Assembly: GCF_030440595.1 (NCBI RefSeq) | Contig: NZ_CP047452.1 | Location: 434,001-498,000 of the forward strand | DNA: 64,000 nt | Source: Corynebacterium glucuronolyticum DSM 44120 | Lineage (GTDB): Bacteria > Actinomycetota > Actinomycetes > Mycobacteriales > Mycobacteriaceae | Direction: 5' to 3' | Part shown: positions 1 through 7,996 of the stretch, piece by piece | Layout: each line of letters opens with the position of its first letter | Numbering within the stretch: the first letter of the stretch is position 1 | Position numbers and translations under genes: made by a program | The notes under the pieces: model-generated | What the model saw: only the letters and a program-made list of their open reading frames with translations | Databases searched by the model: none | What the model was told of the DNA's origin: nothing

Positions 1-855
1 CAACAGGCCGATGGCGAAAATAAAGCCGATTCCGGAGCCGAGGTTTTCCACAATTGCGCGGTGTGCTCCCTCAATCGAGTCGGTGCCCTCCACTCCGAAT
101 AGGGAGTTTGCAGCCACAACGAGGAGGCCGATGTTCACCAGGCCCGCAAGGATCAGCGCACCGACAACATCGACCTTGGTGGAGTGAATGAGTTCCTTCG
201 TGCTGTGGCCCTTGTCCCCAAACCTGTCGACGACGAGCGTGGAGTGCAGGTAGATGGCGTGCGGCATGACTGTCGCGCCAAGCATACTTGCCGCCAGCAT
301 GACCGTATCCGGCCCCTTGAAGCGGGGGATAAGTCCCGTGGCTACCTCTGCCGGATTCGGGGGATCAATGACAAGTCCTGCCAAAAACCCAACGGCGATG
401 ATGAGCAGCAACCCGATGACGACGCGTTCGAAGATGTGTTGGCGGCCACCGCCCTGAATAGCCAGGAGTAGCAGGCTAACCAAGCCAGTAATGATTGCGC
501 CCCACAGAAGCGGAAGATCGAACAACAAATTGAGGGCGATGGCGCCACCGACCACCTCGGCGATGTCGGTTGCGCCTGCGACGATCTCTGCCTGGATCCA
601 GTACAAGAGGCGCGGCGTGCGTGGCATCGTATCGCCCAGTAGCGCCGGGAGTGACCTCCCTGTCACGATCCCCAGCTTGGCGGAGTGGTACTGGACGACG
701 ACGGCCATCGCGTTGGCGAGGACGAGGACCCAGATAAGAAGGAATCCGTATCGTGCGCCGGCGGTGATGTTTGCCGCTACGTTACCTGGATCGACGTAGG
801 CCACGGCGGCGACAAACGCTGGACCTAGAAGCGAGACGCGTCTCATCAATTTCAT
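1..855 (-). CDS. mntH: Nramp-family divalent metal transporter (Mn2+/H+), 3' end outside window
   Basis: Cut by the left window edge; about 285 N-terminal residues are present. Reading the minus strand from 855 gives MKLMRRVSLLGPAF, then the hallmark DPGN of Nramp helix 1 and, further on, MPHAIYLHS of helix 6. These unwound segments supply the metal ligands in this family. It should be a proton-coupled Mn2+/Fe2+ importer in the cytoplasmic membrane. Alternative ATGs lie at 867 and 846 in frame. I chose 855 because a TATGCT hexamer ends 8 nt upstream, which would fit a leaderless transcript. The gene diverges from an SdpI-like gene, with a GC-rich palindrome between them. Family assignment is firm; preference for Mn2+ over Fe2+ is inferred. 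Confidence 0.9.
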   Translation of the reverse strand, partial: MKLMRRVSLLGPAFVAAVAYVDPGNVAANITAGARYGFLLIWVLVLANAMAVVVQYHSAKLGIVTGRSLPALLGDTMPRTPRLLYWIQAEIVAGATDIAEVVGGAIALNLLFDLPLLWGAIITGLVSLLLLAIQGGGRQHIFERVVIGLLLIIAVGFLAGLVIDPPNPAEVATGLIPRFKGPDTVMLAASMLGATVMPHAIYLHSTLVVDRFGDKGHSTKELIHSTKVDVVGALILAGLVNIGLLVVAANSLFGVEGTDSIEGAHRAIVENLGSGIGFIFAIGLL

Positions 856-928
856 GATTATGAGCATACAAGTTCAAAGACCCGAAAACTAACCGGTTGT
901 TTGTTGAATGAAAAATTTAATTGCAATA

Positions 929-949
929 ATACCCCCTAGTGGGGGGTGG
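929..949. promoter_or_regulatory. GC-rich palindrome resembling a CsoR/RcnR-type operator
   Basis: ACCCCCTAGTGGGGGGT is a near-perfect inverted repeat of six C and six G around TAG, preceded by AT. CsoR/RcnR (DUF156) metal or sulfur repressors bind boxes of this C-tract/G-tract type. It lies between the divergent mntH and SdpI-like genes, 74 bp from the mntH start and 64 bp from the other, so it could act on either. No CsoR-like gene is in the window. Assignment is by sequence resemblance only. Confidence 0.4.
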
Positions 950-1012
950 AGGGAAAAGTTGTAACCTGGTGCCTACGTCGGATCTCATTGTCTAGCTGAA
1001 AGTAGTCACCTC

Positions 1013-1300
1013 GTGGGAATTTCCCTTGTTGTTTCTTCGGTGTCCATCGCGTTCCTCGGCGCTGTGGCTTCCACCATCCCGCGCAATGGGAGCCTTGGCA
1101 TTCGAACGAGGCAGACGAAGAGAAGCGACGCTGCGTGGGAGCGTGGACATGAAGCAGCGGCTCCCCGTCTGCGTGCCTATGGCTATGTGGATATTGCCCT
1201 CGCGATCATTCTCATTGCTTACGCCACAACAATCGGTGGTTTCATCAACTGCGCAGCAATTGCGAATGCAGCCGCCAAAGAAAAAGGAGACACCGTTTGA
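1013..1300 (+). CDS. SdpI/YhfL-like small membrane protein
   Basis: Protein of 95 residues with hydrophobic segments near residues 3-21 and 60-80. Between them is a basic loop, GIRTRQTKRSDAAWERGH, that resembles the GIR-T-(S/D)-W-H signature of the SdpI family (immunity to the SdpC toxin in Bacillus and many uncharacterised membrane proteins). The start is GTG, with GAAAG about 10 nt upstream. Its TGA overlaps the TTG start of the following MFS gene, so the two are probably translated together. Function is unknown; nothing nearby looks like an SdpC toxin. Confidence 0.7.
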   Translation: MGISLVVSSVSIAFLGAVASTIPRNGSLGIRTRQTKRSDAAWERGHEAAAPRLRAYGYVDIALAIILIAYATTIGGFINCAAIANAAAKEKGDTV

Positions 1301-2472
1301 ACGGACGCGGAAAAACCCGCACCGCGCTGGCCTACACCATCTCAGGGGTCGGCGACAGCATCATCCCCGCAAGCTTCGCCATCCAGTCCTACCGGTTAGA
1401 CGAATCCGGCAGGCTCCTAACCATCGTCCTGCTCTCACTCTGGCTCGGACGCCTTCTATCATCCATCGCGGCGCAACGCATGCCCGCACCAACATTCCCT
1501 GCACGCTGGATGATCCTCTCCGATATCGTTCGCATGCTCGCCCAGCTCCTCCTCCTGTGGTGGGTAGTGGCCCAAAGCTCCCACTTCGCGGCGGCATTCT
1601 TCGTTTCGTGCCTTACCTACGGGCTAGCAACAGCCTTCTTTAACCCGGCCCGATTCGAGCTCATCAGCATCGTCTGCGAGACAGAAAACGAGAAGGTCAA
1701 GCTCAACAGCCTGCTATCGGCAGTAGGGGACGTGCTCTTTGTCTGCGGTCCGCTGCTTGGCACGTTCATCACGGTGCACGCAAGCTTCGAGGCGGCATTA
1801 ATTGTCGACGCTGCCAGCTTCGCCGTCTCTATCCTCATCCTCGCCAGCTTCTGGCCGCTCACACGCGGAACACATCGCGCGCCAGAGGAGGAGTCTTACG
1901 CAAAAGAAAAGCTTCCCGCGTGGGTCAACCCGGGTCTCGCCACCTGGTTCGTGCTATCCGCCTCCATCGGCTTCCTCGGCACGGCTGCACCGACCCTTGT
2001 CATGCAGCATTTCGACGAGCGGATGTGGGGTTGGGTGGCTGCTGGTGCCGCCGTCGGCTCCCTAGCAGGATCAGCAGGATCCATCGTAATGAGATTCCCG
2101 TTTAGGTACAAGCAGGCCCTCGCTCTTGTGCTTTCTGCTGTCTACGTCATCTTCCTCATGTGGGCACCATCCGTCGCGCTCATCGTCGCGGCGGCAGCCC
2201 TTAGCTCCGCGCTGACCACCATGGCCGGGATTGCCTGGGATGTGGCAGGGCAATCTTTCGACTCGGCAGGTCTTGTCCATCAGTTCGCCACCAAGGGTCA
2301 GTTGGTGAACACCGCCGCAATCCCCACCGGCATGGTCATCTTCGGCATCGCCACCGCTATCCTGCTGCCCGTATCTGTGGCGCTGGCAATCATTCTTAGC
2401 ATCGTCGGTGTGTCCTACGCGCTAAACTGGGGGCATGCTGCAGGAAACGAACCTACCAGGAGTCTTACTTAG
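1297..2472 (+). CDS. MFS transporter
   Basis: A 391-residue polytopic protein with about 10-12 hydrophobic helices and MFS-like organisation, probably an efflux permease of the MFS_1 type. The TTG start overlaps the stop of the previous gene, and AAGGAGA sits 7 nt upstream, which supports this start. Its last 38 nt overlap the rmlC reading frame. Substrate cannot be deduced. Its position before rmlC-rmlA does not by itself imply a role in rhamnose or polysaccharide export. Confidence 0.8.
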   Translation: MNGRGKTRTALAYTISGVGDSIIPASFAIQSYRLDESGRLLTIVLLSLWLGRLLSSIAAQRMPAPTFPARWMILSDIVRMLAQLLLLWWVVAQSSHFAAAFFVSCLTYGLATAFFNPARFELISIVCETENEKVKLNSLLSAVGDVLFVCGPLLGTFITVHASFEAALIVDAASFAVSILILASFWPLTRGTHRAPEEESYAKEKLPAWVNPGLATWFVLSASIGFLGTAAPTLVMQHFDERMWGWVAAGAAVGSLAGSAGSIVMRFPFRYKQALALVLSAVYVIFLMWAPSVALIVAAAALSSALTTMAGIAWDVAGQSFDSAGLVHQFATKGQLVNTAAIPTGMVIFGIATAILLPVSVALAIILSIVGVSYALNWGHAAGNEPTRSLT

Positions 2473-3028
2473 CGTCCCCGAGATTCACCCAGATGACCGG
2501 GGAACCTTCCATGAATGGTTTAAGGCCACCGACTTTGAGGAAGCCGTAGGTTTCCCGTTCGACCTCCAGCAAGCAAACGTATCGACGTCGAAAAGCGGAG
2601 TCCTGAGAGGTCTCCATTACGCCGACGTCCCCCCGGGACAAGCCAAGTTCGTCTCGTGCATCAGCGGCCGGATCTGGGACGTTGCCGTCGACATCCGCAA
2701 GGGGAGCGCGAGTTTCGGACGCTACATCGGTGTTGAACTATCCGCAGAAAACCGGCACAGCCTCTACCTTCCCGTCGGCTTCGCACACGGTTTTGTCGCG
2801 CTGGAAGATTCCACCGTCGCCTACCTGTGCAGCGAGGGGTACAACCCCTCCCACGAGCACGGCATCAATGCCTTCGACGAGGAACTCGGCATTGACTGGC
2901 CGTCTCGCGACGTTATTTTGAGTGATAAAGATCAAAACGCGCCGGGGCTTCGCGAGGTGAAACTGCCGCGCTACAACGAGTGCAAAGCATTCGAGGACGT
3001 GGTGCGCGCAACGTGGGCGGATGCCTAG
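2435..3028 (+). CDS. rmlC: dTDP-4-dehydrorhamnose 3,5-epimerase
   Basis: 197 residues, the normal length for RmlC. It epimerises dTDP-4-keto-6-deoxyglucose at C3 and C5 on the way to dTDP-L-rhamnose, used for the arabinogalactan linker in Corynebacteriales. Visible family motifs: LRGLHY with the catalytic-base His at residue 61, Lys71, FAHGF at 117-121, and AYLC with Tyr130 as probable general acid. The ATG at 2435 lies inside the end of the MFS gene. This start is needed to keep the typical LPGVLL...DDRG N-terminus. rmlA follows immediately. In many corynebacteria RmlC is fused to RmlD; here it stands alone, and neither rmlB nor rmlD is in the window. Confidence 0.93.
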   Translation: MLQETNLPGVLLSVPEIHPDDRGTFHEWFKATDFEEAVGFPFDLQQANVSTSKSGVLRGLHYADVPPGQAKFVSCISGRIWDVAVDIRKGSASFGRYIGVELSAENRHSLYLPVGFAHGFVALEDSTVAYLCSEGYNPSHEHGINAFDEELGIDWPSRDVILSDKDQNAPGLREVKLPRYNECKAFEDVVRATWADA

Positions 3029-3901
3029 ATGAAGGGCATCATCCTCGCAGGTGGGACGGGATCTAGGCTGTATCCCATCACCAAGGGCATTTCCAAACAG
3101 CTTGTGCCCGTCTTTGACAAGCCGATGATCTACTACCCGCTGACCACCCTCATGCTCAGCGGCATCACTGACATCGCCATCATTACCACCCCGCAGGACG
3201 CGCCCCAATTCCGCCGCCTGCTCAGCACCGGTGAACAATTCGGCACCACGCTCACCTACCTTGAACAGGACGAACCCCGCGGGCTTGCCGAGGCCTTCAT
3301 CGTCGGCGAGGACCACATCGGCGACGACTCCGTCGCCCTCGTCCTTGGCGACAACATCTTCTACGGCCCAGGCCTTGGCACCCAGCTCCGCCGCTTCCGC
3401 GACATCGACGGCGGCGCCATCTTCGCCTACTGGGTTGCCGACCCCACCGCCTACGGCGTTGTCTCCTTCGATTCCGACGGGCGCGCCCTCTCGCTTGAAG
3501 AAAAGCCTGCTCACCCCGCCTCCAACTACGCCGTTCCCGGCCTGTACTACTACGACAACCGCGTCATCGAGATCGCCAAATCCCTCACGCCCTCCGCCCG
3601 CGGCGAACTCGAAATCACCGACATCAACAACCGCTACCTAGAAGAAGGTGCCCTCCACGTCGAGGTTCTCCCGCGCGGCACCGCCTGGCTCGACACCGGC
3701 ACCGTCGATCTGCTCATGGCCGCCGGCGACTTCGTCCGCACCATCGAACAGCGCCAAGGTTTGAAAATTGGCGCCCCCGAGGAAGTCGCCTGGCGCATGG
3801 GCTACATTTCTACCGAACAGCTCTTGGAGCAGGCCGCTTTACTGGAGAAGTCGGGTTACGGCACGTACCTACGCTCCGTAGTAGACCGCGAGTTCCACTA
3901 G
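3029..3901 (+). CDS. rmlA: Glucose-1-phosphate thymidylyltransferase
   Basis: 290 residues. It makes dTDP-glucose from glucose-1-phosphate and dTTP, the first step to dTDP-rhamnose. The N-terminal [13 protein letters not shown] (6-18) is the nucleotidyltransferase signature. KPMIYYPL follows at 31-38, and LGDN with the Mg-binding Asp108 lies at 106-109. The ATG comes directly after the rmlC stop, so the two are translationally coupled. The array of GCGGCCC repeats starts 15 nt after the stop codon. Enzyme family and length match well; confidence is high. Confidence 0.95.
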   Translation: MKGIILAGGTGSRLYPITKGISKQLVPVFDKPMIYYPLTTLMLSGITDIAIITTPQDAPQFRRLLSTGEQFGTTLTYLEQDEPRGLAEAFIVGEDHIGDDSVALVLGDNIFYGPGLGTQLRRFRDIDGGAIFAYWVADPTAYGVVSFDSDGRALSLEEKPAHPASNYAVPGLYYYDNRVIEIAKSLTPSARGELEITDINNRYLEEGALHVEVLPRGTAWLDTGTVDLLMAAGDFVRTIEQRQGLKIGAPEEVAWRMGYISTEQLLEQAALLEKSGYGTYLRSVVDREFH

Positions 3902-3915
3902 GTTTGTTCCCGATT

Positions 3916-4038
3916 GCGGCCCATCTGGCATCGATTCCTGGGCGCGCGATTCCCCTCGGGCCGCAATTGAATTGGCCGCTATTCCGTTTGCGGCCCATCT
4001 TCCATTAAAGCTCGGGTGGTTGGATGACGACGGGCCAC
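3916..4038. repeat. Phased GCGGCCC/GGGCCGC array, 2 cores
   Basis: Two 49-bp cores at 3916-3964 and 3990-4038. Each starts with GCGGCCC and ends with GGGCCGC or GGGCCAC, with 35 variable bases between. Motif starts are 42, 32 and 42 bp apart. The array begins 15 nt after the rmlA stop and lies between convergent genes. Confidence 0.9.
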
Positions 4039-4046
4039 CTTCGGGA

Positions 4047-4316
4047 TCACTCATCTGGGTCATCGATGTTCTCAAGCCAATAACTGATTTCTTCTCGCAT
4101 ATCCTCTTCAGAGGGGATTGGGAGCTTCCATCGGTCGAGCCATGATCCTCCATCTGCAACATACGCTGCTGACGAGTAGCCACTAGGCACGTACTGGCTC
4201 GGGCAATTGAGCCAGTGTACATCCCGTTGCACAGGGTTGACCCACACACGGAAGCTATACTCGTTGACGGTCAGGTCATATTTTCGCCACCGCTGCCATG
4301 GCCACCGAATCCTCAT
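4047..4316 (-). CDS. Hypothetical Trp-rich small protein
   Basis: 89 residues, start ATG with a very strong Shine-Dalgarno (GGAGGAGG, 7 nt spacing), which makes this a credible gene. Trp-rich throughout, basic N-terminus (RIRWPWQRWRKY) and acidic C-terminus (EEISYWLENIDDPDE). No signal peptide or membrane helix, so probably cytosolic. I do not recognise the family. It sits between two repeat arrays (3916-4038 and 4356-4477), as though inserted into or bracketed by them. Confidence 0.65.
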   Translation of the reverse strand: MRIRWPWQRWRKYDLTVNEYSFRVWVNPVQRDVHWLNCPSQYVPSGYSSAAYVADGGSWLDRWKLPIPSEEDMREEISYWLENIDDPDE

Positions 4317-4355
4317 TCTTATATCCTCCTCCAGTCATGCAAGCGCATTCCTTTT

Positions 4356-4477
4356 GCAGCCCAGCTTCGCCGAATGGCCGAATCCCCGGGAGCACGTGGG
4401 CCATCTTCAGGTCAGCCCCAGAGCCAAAGCGGCCCAACTCCTACCAACCCCTGAAAGCACCACACTGAACGGGCTGC
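4356..4477. repeat. Phased GCGGCCC/GGGCCGC array, 2 degenerate cores
   Basis: Cores at 4356-4404 (GCAGCCC to GGGCCAT) and 4429-4477 (GCGGCCC to GGGCTGC), each exactly 49 bp. Motif starts are 42, 31 and 42 bp apart. The termini have diverged but the spacing is unchanged, so spacing is conserved better than sequence. The right end lies 25 nt beyond the stop of the minus-strand gene ending at 4503. Confidence 0.85.
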
Positions 4478-4502
4478 AAACGGATCTAATACAGCAGAGA
4501 AA

Positions 4503-4736
4503 CTAGCGCTCTTTCCCCTCGCGGCGGCGACGCTCCCTTTCGGCCTCTTCGGCCTCTTGCCGGGCGCGCATCTCCTTGAAGTGCTTCTTTTCCAGCTCCC
4601 AGAGGAATTCCTCGTCGTCATCGGGGCCCTTGATCTCGGGGGCCTGCGGGGTGCGATCCCAGGTTTGTGGCCCGAAGGCCTTCCAGACCAGGTAGATGGC
4701 GACAACGATGAGGACAAGTATCAGGACACGTCCCAC
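4503..4736 (-). CDS. Small single-span membrane protein with charged coiled tail
   Basis: 77 residues. Residues 3-19 form one hydrophobic helix (VLILVLIVVAIYLVWKA), followed by an acidic linker. The C-terminal third is a highly charged helix rich in Arg and Glu (EAEEAERERRRREGKER), likely coiled or nucleic-acid/membrane-surface binding. The GTG start has an AAGGAGGAG ribosome site 5 nt upstream. Divergent from the DUF4229 gene at 4791. Conserved type of small membrane protein near menA in corynebacteria as far as I recall; function unknown. Confidence 0.75.
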   Translation of the reverse strand: MGRVLILVLIVVAIYLVWKAFGPQTWDRTPQAPEIKGPDDDEEFLWELEKKHFKEMRARQEAEEAERERRRREGKER

Positions 4737-4790
4737 GAAACTCCTCCTTGGATTGTAGGTTTCAGATTTAGTTTAATATGCTTACCCCTT

Positions 4791-5099
4791 GTGACCGATA
4801 CTGCACCTACACCAGATAAGAAGCTGCGCCACCGCGCGTGGCTGGATGTCGTTTTGTACGGGTTGGCACGTCTGTTGTTGTTTGTCGTGCTGACGGCCGT
4901 TATTCAGGGCCTTTCCGTTCTTGTGGGGGTGACATTCCCGCTGATGATCTCCGCACTGCTGGCGCTCATCGTCGCCTTCCCGCTGTCGATGTTCCTGTTC
5001 CGGGGGCTGAGGCTGCGGGTGACGCAGGAGCTCGCCGAGTGGGATCGGCAGCGGAAGGAGCACAAGAAGTGGATGGATGAGGAGCTACGTAAGCGCTAG
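4791..5099 (+). CDS. DUF4229 family membrane protein
   Basis: 102 residues with two transmembrane helices (about 22-40 and 44-64), then a charged C-terminal helix RVTQELAEWDRQRKEHKKW. This is the layout of DUF4229 proteins, actinobacterial membrane proteins of unknown role usually beside menA. A longer frame opens upstream but would run across the divergent gene. I chose the GTG at 4791 because TATGCT lies 8 nt before it, consistent with a leaderless mRNA. The last 15 nt overlap the end of convergent menA. Confidence 0.8.
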   Translation: MTDTAPTPDKKLRHRAWLDVVLYGLARLLLFVVLTAVIQGLSVLVGVTFPLMISALLALIVAFPLSMFLFRGLRLRVTQELAEWDRQRKEHKKWMDEELRKR

Positions 5100-5960
5100 T
5101 ACAAGTGCGGTGATAACGGACCACACAATCATGCACCGGCCGGTCAGTCCCAGTACAGGGATGAGATCCCGGCCGGTTTTTCCTTCTCTGACGGGCATGA
5201 CGGCAATGACAGCGAGGGGGAGTGCCGCCAAGGCGATGAGGGCGAACACGGTCTGGCCGGCGATAAAGAAAGACATGATAAACGGCATGGCGACGAGGAT
5301 TTGGAAGAGGAGCCTGGAACGGGAATCGCCGATGCGGACGGCCAGTGTCATCTTGCCGGAGGCTTCGTCGGTGGGGATGTCGCGGATGTTGTTAGCAAGG
5401 TTGACACCTGCGGAGATGCAGCCGATGCCGATGGCGGAGCAGATCCCTACCCAGGAGATGTGGTCGGCTTGGGTGTATTCGGTGCCGAGTACGGCGATGA
5501 GGCCGAAGAAGATGAAGACGGCGACTTCGCCTAGTCCGATGTAGCCGTAGGGGTGGGAGCCACCGGTGTAGAACCAGGCACCGAGAATGCAGATAATTCC
5601 TATGAGAATCATCCATACATGCCCGGAGCTGACTGTGAGAATGAGGCCAAAGATGGCAGCAACTCCGAAGCATCCGAATGCGGCCAGTTTCACCACGGTG
5701 GGGTTGACCTTGCCCGACGCCGTGATGCGGAGCGGACCGGAACGATCTTCGTCGGTGCCACGGATTCCGTCGGAGTAGTCGTTTGCAAAGTTCACGCCTA
5801 GAATGAGCGACCAAGCCACAAGAAGCGCGAGTAACATGTGCCCGAGGTCGAAGCCAAAGTGGAAGGCGGCGGCGCCGGAGCCGACGATCACGGGCGCAAA
5901 GGCGTTTGGCCATGTGTGAGGTCGGGCGGCTTGGATCCAATCGTGAGCGGTTGCGTGCAT
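5085..5960 (-). CDS. menA: 1,4-dihydroxy-2-naphthoate polyprenyltransferase
   Basis: 291 residues, UbiA superfamily. It attaches the polyprenyl chain to DHNA in the membrane, giving demethylmenaquinone. NFANDYSDGIRGTDEDR (residues 57-73) contains the first Asp-rich NDxxD motif; a second, ANNIRDIPTDEASGK, lies near 189-203. Both bind the Mg-diphosphate. About eight membrane helices. GATAAT ends 7 nt before the ATG, so the mRNA is probably leaderless. The polyprenyl donor would come from the synthase at 16690 and the product feeds MenG at 14392. Confidence 0.95.
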   Translation of the reverse strand: MHATAHDWIQAARPHTWPNAFAPVIVGSGAAAFHFGFDLGHMLLALLVAWSLILGVNFANDYSDGIRGTDEDRSGPLRITASGKVNPTVVKLAAFGCFGVAAIFGLILTVSSGHVWMILIGIICILGAWFYTGGSHPYGYIGLGEVAVFIFFGLIAVLGTEYTQADHISWVGICSAIGIGCISAGVNLANNIRDIPTDEASGKMTLAVRIGDSRSRLLFQILVAMPFIMSFFIAGQTVFALIALAALPLAVIAVMPVREGKTGRDLIPVLGLTGRCMIVWSVITALVLALT

Positions 5961-5967
5961 GTGGTCT

Positions 5968-5973
5968 ATTATC
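5968..5973 (-). promoter_or_regulatory. -10 hexamer of menA (leaderless promoter)
   Basis: On the minus strand GATAAT is followed by 7 nt and then the menA ATG at 5960, placing the transcription start at or next to the start codon. It lies inside a short inverted repeat GTGG/CCAC. No ribosome-binding sequence is present. Confidence 0.5.
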
Positions 5974-6022
5974 CACGCTTTGATGGAAAACTAAACGTCG
6001 ACAAGCAAAAGGAGGACCAAGG

Positions 6023-6886
6023 ATGTGGGTGAGCTACGTGCTCGGCCAGGTGGCGAGCATCTTTTTGACGCTCGGCCGCATGGTTCCACTCAACCTCCGC
6101 AACCGCTTCGGCCAGGGCCGCATTCCGCGCGACGGCGACGTTGTGATCTCCCTGACCACCCACGGCGCGCGCCTCAAAAAGGTTTACCTCACTCTCGAGT
6201 CGCTGGCCCGCGGATACGTCAAGGTTCCGATCATCCTGTGGCTCGACCCGGAAGATTACGGCGGACCGTACCCGCCGTCCCTGCAGCGACTCATCGACCG
6301 CGGGGTTCAGGTGCGCTGCTCCGATGGGCATTACGGGCCGCACACGAAGTATTGGAACCAGTTCAGTGAGGTTGCGGGTACCGGCACTCGTGTCATCACC
6401 GTCGACGATGACATCATCTACCCAGAGTGGCTCGTGGAAAAACTGCTGGTGGTGGGGCAGTACCGCTTCGACACCGTCGTCGCCTACCGCGCCCACCGCA
6501 TCGAGCTACGCGACGGTCTCATTCGCCCGTACGCCAAATGGTCCAAGGCGATCAGCTCCTCCGCATCCATCCTCCACTTCGCCACCGGTGTCTCCGGTGT
6601 TCTCTACCCAGCCAGCTTCATCGACTACGTCGCAGCTCACGGCGGTGATTTCGCCGAACATGCACCCAACGCCGACGACGTGTGGCTGCACCTCATGGAG
6701 CTACGTTCCGGGCACAAGGTGCGCCAGGTCTTTGCACAGCCGCGCAACTTCGCGGTCATCCCGTCGACCCAGCTCACCTCGCTCGTCCAGAACAACCTCG
6801 CCGGCGCCAACGATGCGCAGATCGCCGCCACCTACACGCCCGCTGACCTCGAGGTTCTACTTCGGGCCAGCGCCGCTGAGGATTAA
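6023..6886 (+). CDS. GT-A-type glycosyltransferase
   Basis: 287 residues. The N-terminus has a short hydrophobic stretch (5-20). Then comes VISLTTHGARLKKVYLTLES, a nucleotide-sugar-binding opening, and a DDDIIYP motif near residue 127 that looks like the metal-binding DxD of GT-A folds. NADDVWLHLMEL further on is typical of family-2-like enzymes acting on surface polysaccharides. The ATG has AAGGAGG 7 nt upstream. The last 30 nt overlap the end of convergent menE. Donor and acceptor are unknown; a cell-wall or capsular glycan role is inference. Confidence 0.75.
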   Translation: MWVSYVLGQVASIFLTLGRMVPLNLRNRFGQGRIPRDGDVVISLTTHGARLKKVYLTLESLARGYVKVPIILWLDPEDYGGPYPPSLQRLIDRGVQVRCSDGHYGPHTKYWNQFSEVAGTGTRVITVDDDIIYPEWLVEKLLVVGQYRFDTVVAYRAHRIELRDGLIRPYAKWSKAISSSASILHFATGVSGVLYPASFIDYVAAHGGDFAEHAPNADDVWLHLMELRSGHKVRQVFAQPRNFAVIPSTQLTSLVQNNLAGANDAQIAATYTPADLEVLLRASAAED

Positions 6887-7996
6887 CTTTTCTGCTTGTC
6901 GACGATCGACCTTACCGCTGGTCATCCTCGGCACCGCCGCAACGTGGCTGAGGTGCTTGGGGAGCTGCCAACGCGGCAGATCGCTTAGGCCCTCGATAAT
7001 CTGCGCTGGGGTGGGGGAGCCTGCGTAGACAGCCGAGATCGCCGTGCCGAGTCGCTCGTCGGGCACACCGACCACGACCACCTCCGTCACGCCTGGAATC
7101 TGCATGATCGCCTTTTCCAGCACTTCGGGATGCAGCTTCAAACCGCCGGAATCAATGATCGCGTCCAGCCGTCCGATGACGTGGAGTTTCCCGTCTTCGA
7201 TGCGCCCGGAGTCGCTGGTGCGGAACCATCCCGGTTGGGGAAAAGCCTCCTCGCTGGCGACATTTCGGTAGCCCTTCGCCACCATCGGCCCGCCGAGCCA
7301 AATCCGCTCCCCGTGGAGCTGCACCTTTGCACCAGAGATCGGCACACCGTCGTACACACAGCCACCAGAGGTTTCCGAGGACCCATACGTCGTGACGATA
7401 TTGATCCCGAGTCGCGCAGCTCGCGTCGCCATGTCGCCAGTGATAGGGGCGCCACCGACAAGAATTGCCTCGAACTGTTGCAGGGCTTCCACTCCCTGCA
7501 ACGATTGCAGAAGCTTCGCCAGCTGATTCGGCACAAGCGAGGTGTAGCACCCCTCGCCGATCTCTGCTGTCTTCTGCGCGAATTCCTCCACGCTAAAACC
7601 GTGGGAGACATCCATGACCAGAGGGTCATAGCCCGCTACCAGTGAACGAACGAGGATTTGCAGACCCGCAATATTGTGTGCAGGCAGTGCGCACAACCAC
7701 GGACGCGGACCTCCCAACCTGGCGTGCGTCGCATCCGCGCCACTCACCAGGTTGTGGGCAGTCAGCATCGCACCCTTGGGAACACCGGTCGATCCAGACG
7801 TCGCTACTACGAGGGCAACATCATCGTCGATGGCTTCCCCAATACGTTGCGTTGCGCGCAGCGATGTGGCGCGCGCCCGATCTCCTGCTGATGCTCCGCT
7901 AGGGACAGGGCAGTATGCCGTTTCTCCGGCGATTGCTCTTTCCAGCTCGTCCACCATCCCCCGGCTGGGGATGGGAAGTTCCTCCAGTGTTTTCAT
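6857..7996 (-). CDS. menE: o-Succinylbenzoate-CoA ligase
   Basis: 379 residues, short member of the ANL acyl-CoA synthetase family as usual for actinobacterial MenE. It activates o-succinylbenzoate with ATP and CoA. Motifs: ATSGSTGVPKG (65-75, phosphate-binding loop), TTYGSSETSGG (ATP/adenine region), FRTSDSGR, and GRLDAIIDSGGLKLHPEVLE (hinge). The catalytic Lys lies in MTSGKVDRR near the C-terminus. Its ATG overlaps the TGA of menB (TGATG), so translation is coupled. Product OSB-CoA is the substrate of MenB encoded just upstream. Confidence 0.93.
   Translation of the reverse strand: MKTLEELPIPSRGMVDELERAIAGETAYCPVPSGASAGDRARATSLRATQRIGEAIDDDVALVVATSGSTGVPKGAMLTAHNLVSGADATHARLGGPRPWLCALPAHNIAGLQILVRSLVAGYDPLVMDVSHGFSVEEFAQKTAEIGEGCYTSLVPNQLAKLLQSLQGVEALQQFEAILVGGAPITGDMATRAARLGINIVTTYGSSETSGGCVYDGVPISGAKVQLHGERIWLGGPMVAKGYRNVASEEAFPQPGWFRTSDSGRIEDGKLHVIGRLDAIIDSGGLKLHPEVLEKAIMQIPGVTEVVVVGVPDERLGTAISAVYAGSPTPAQIIEGLSDLPRWQLPKHLSHVAAVPRMTSGKVDRRQAEKLILSGAGPK

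Noticed and set aside
1026..1643. 205-codon plus-strand frame overlapping the SdpI-like and MFS genes
   Set aside because: Out of frame with both, Arg/Pro-rich, and no ribosome site; a shadow.
3916..3964. Repeat cores as simple RNA hairpins or terminators
   Set aside because: Seven pairs across a 35-nt loop is weak, there is no U-run, and several arrays lie behind strong terminators where little RNA is expected.
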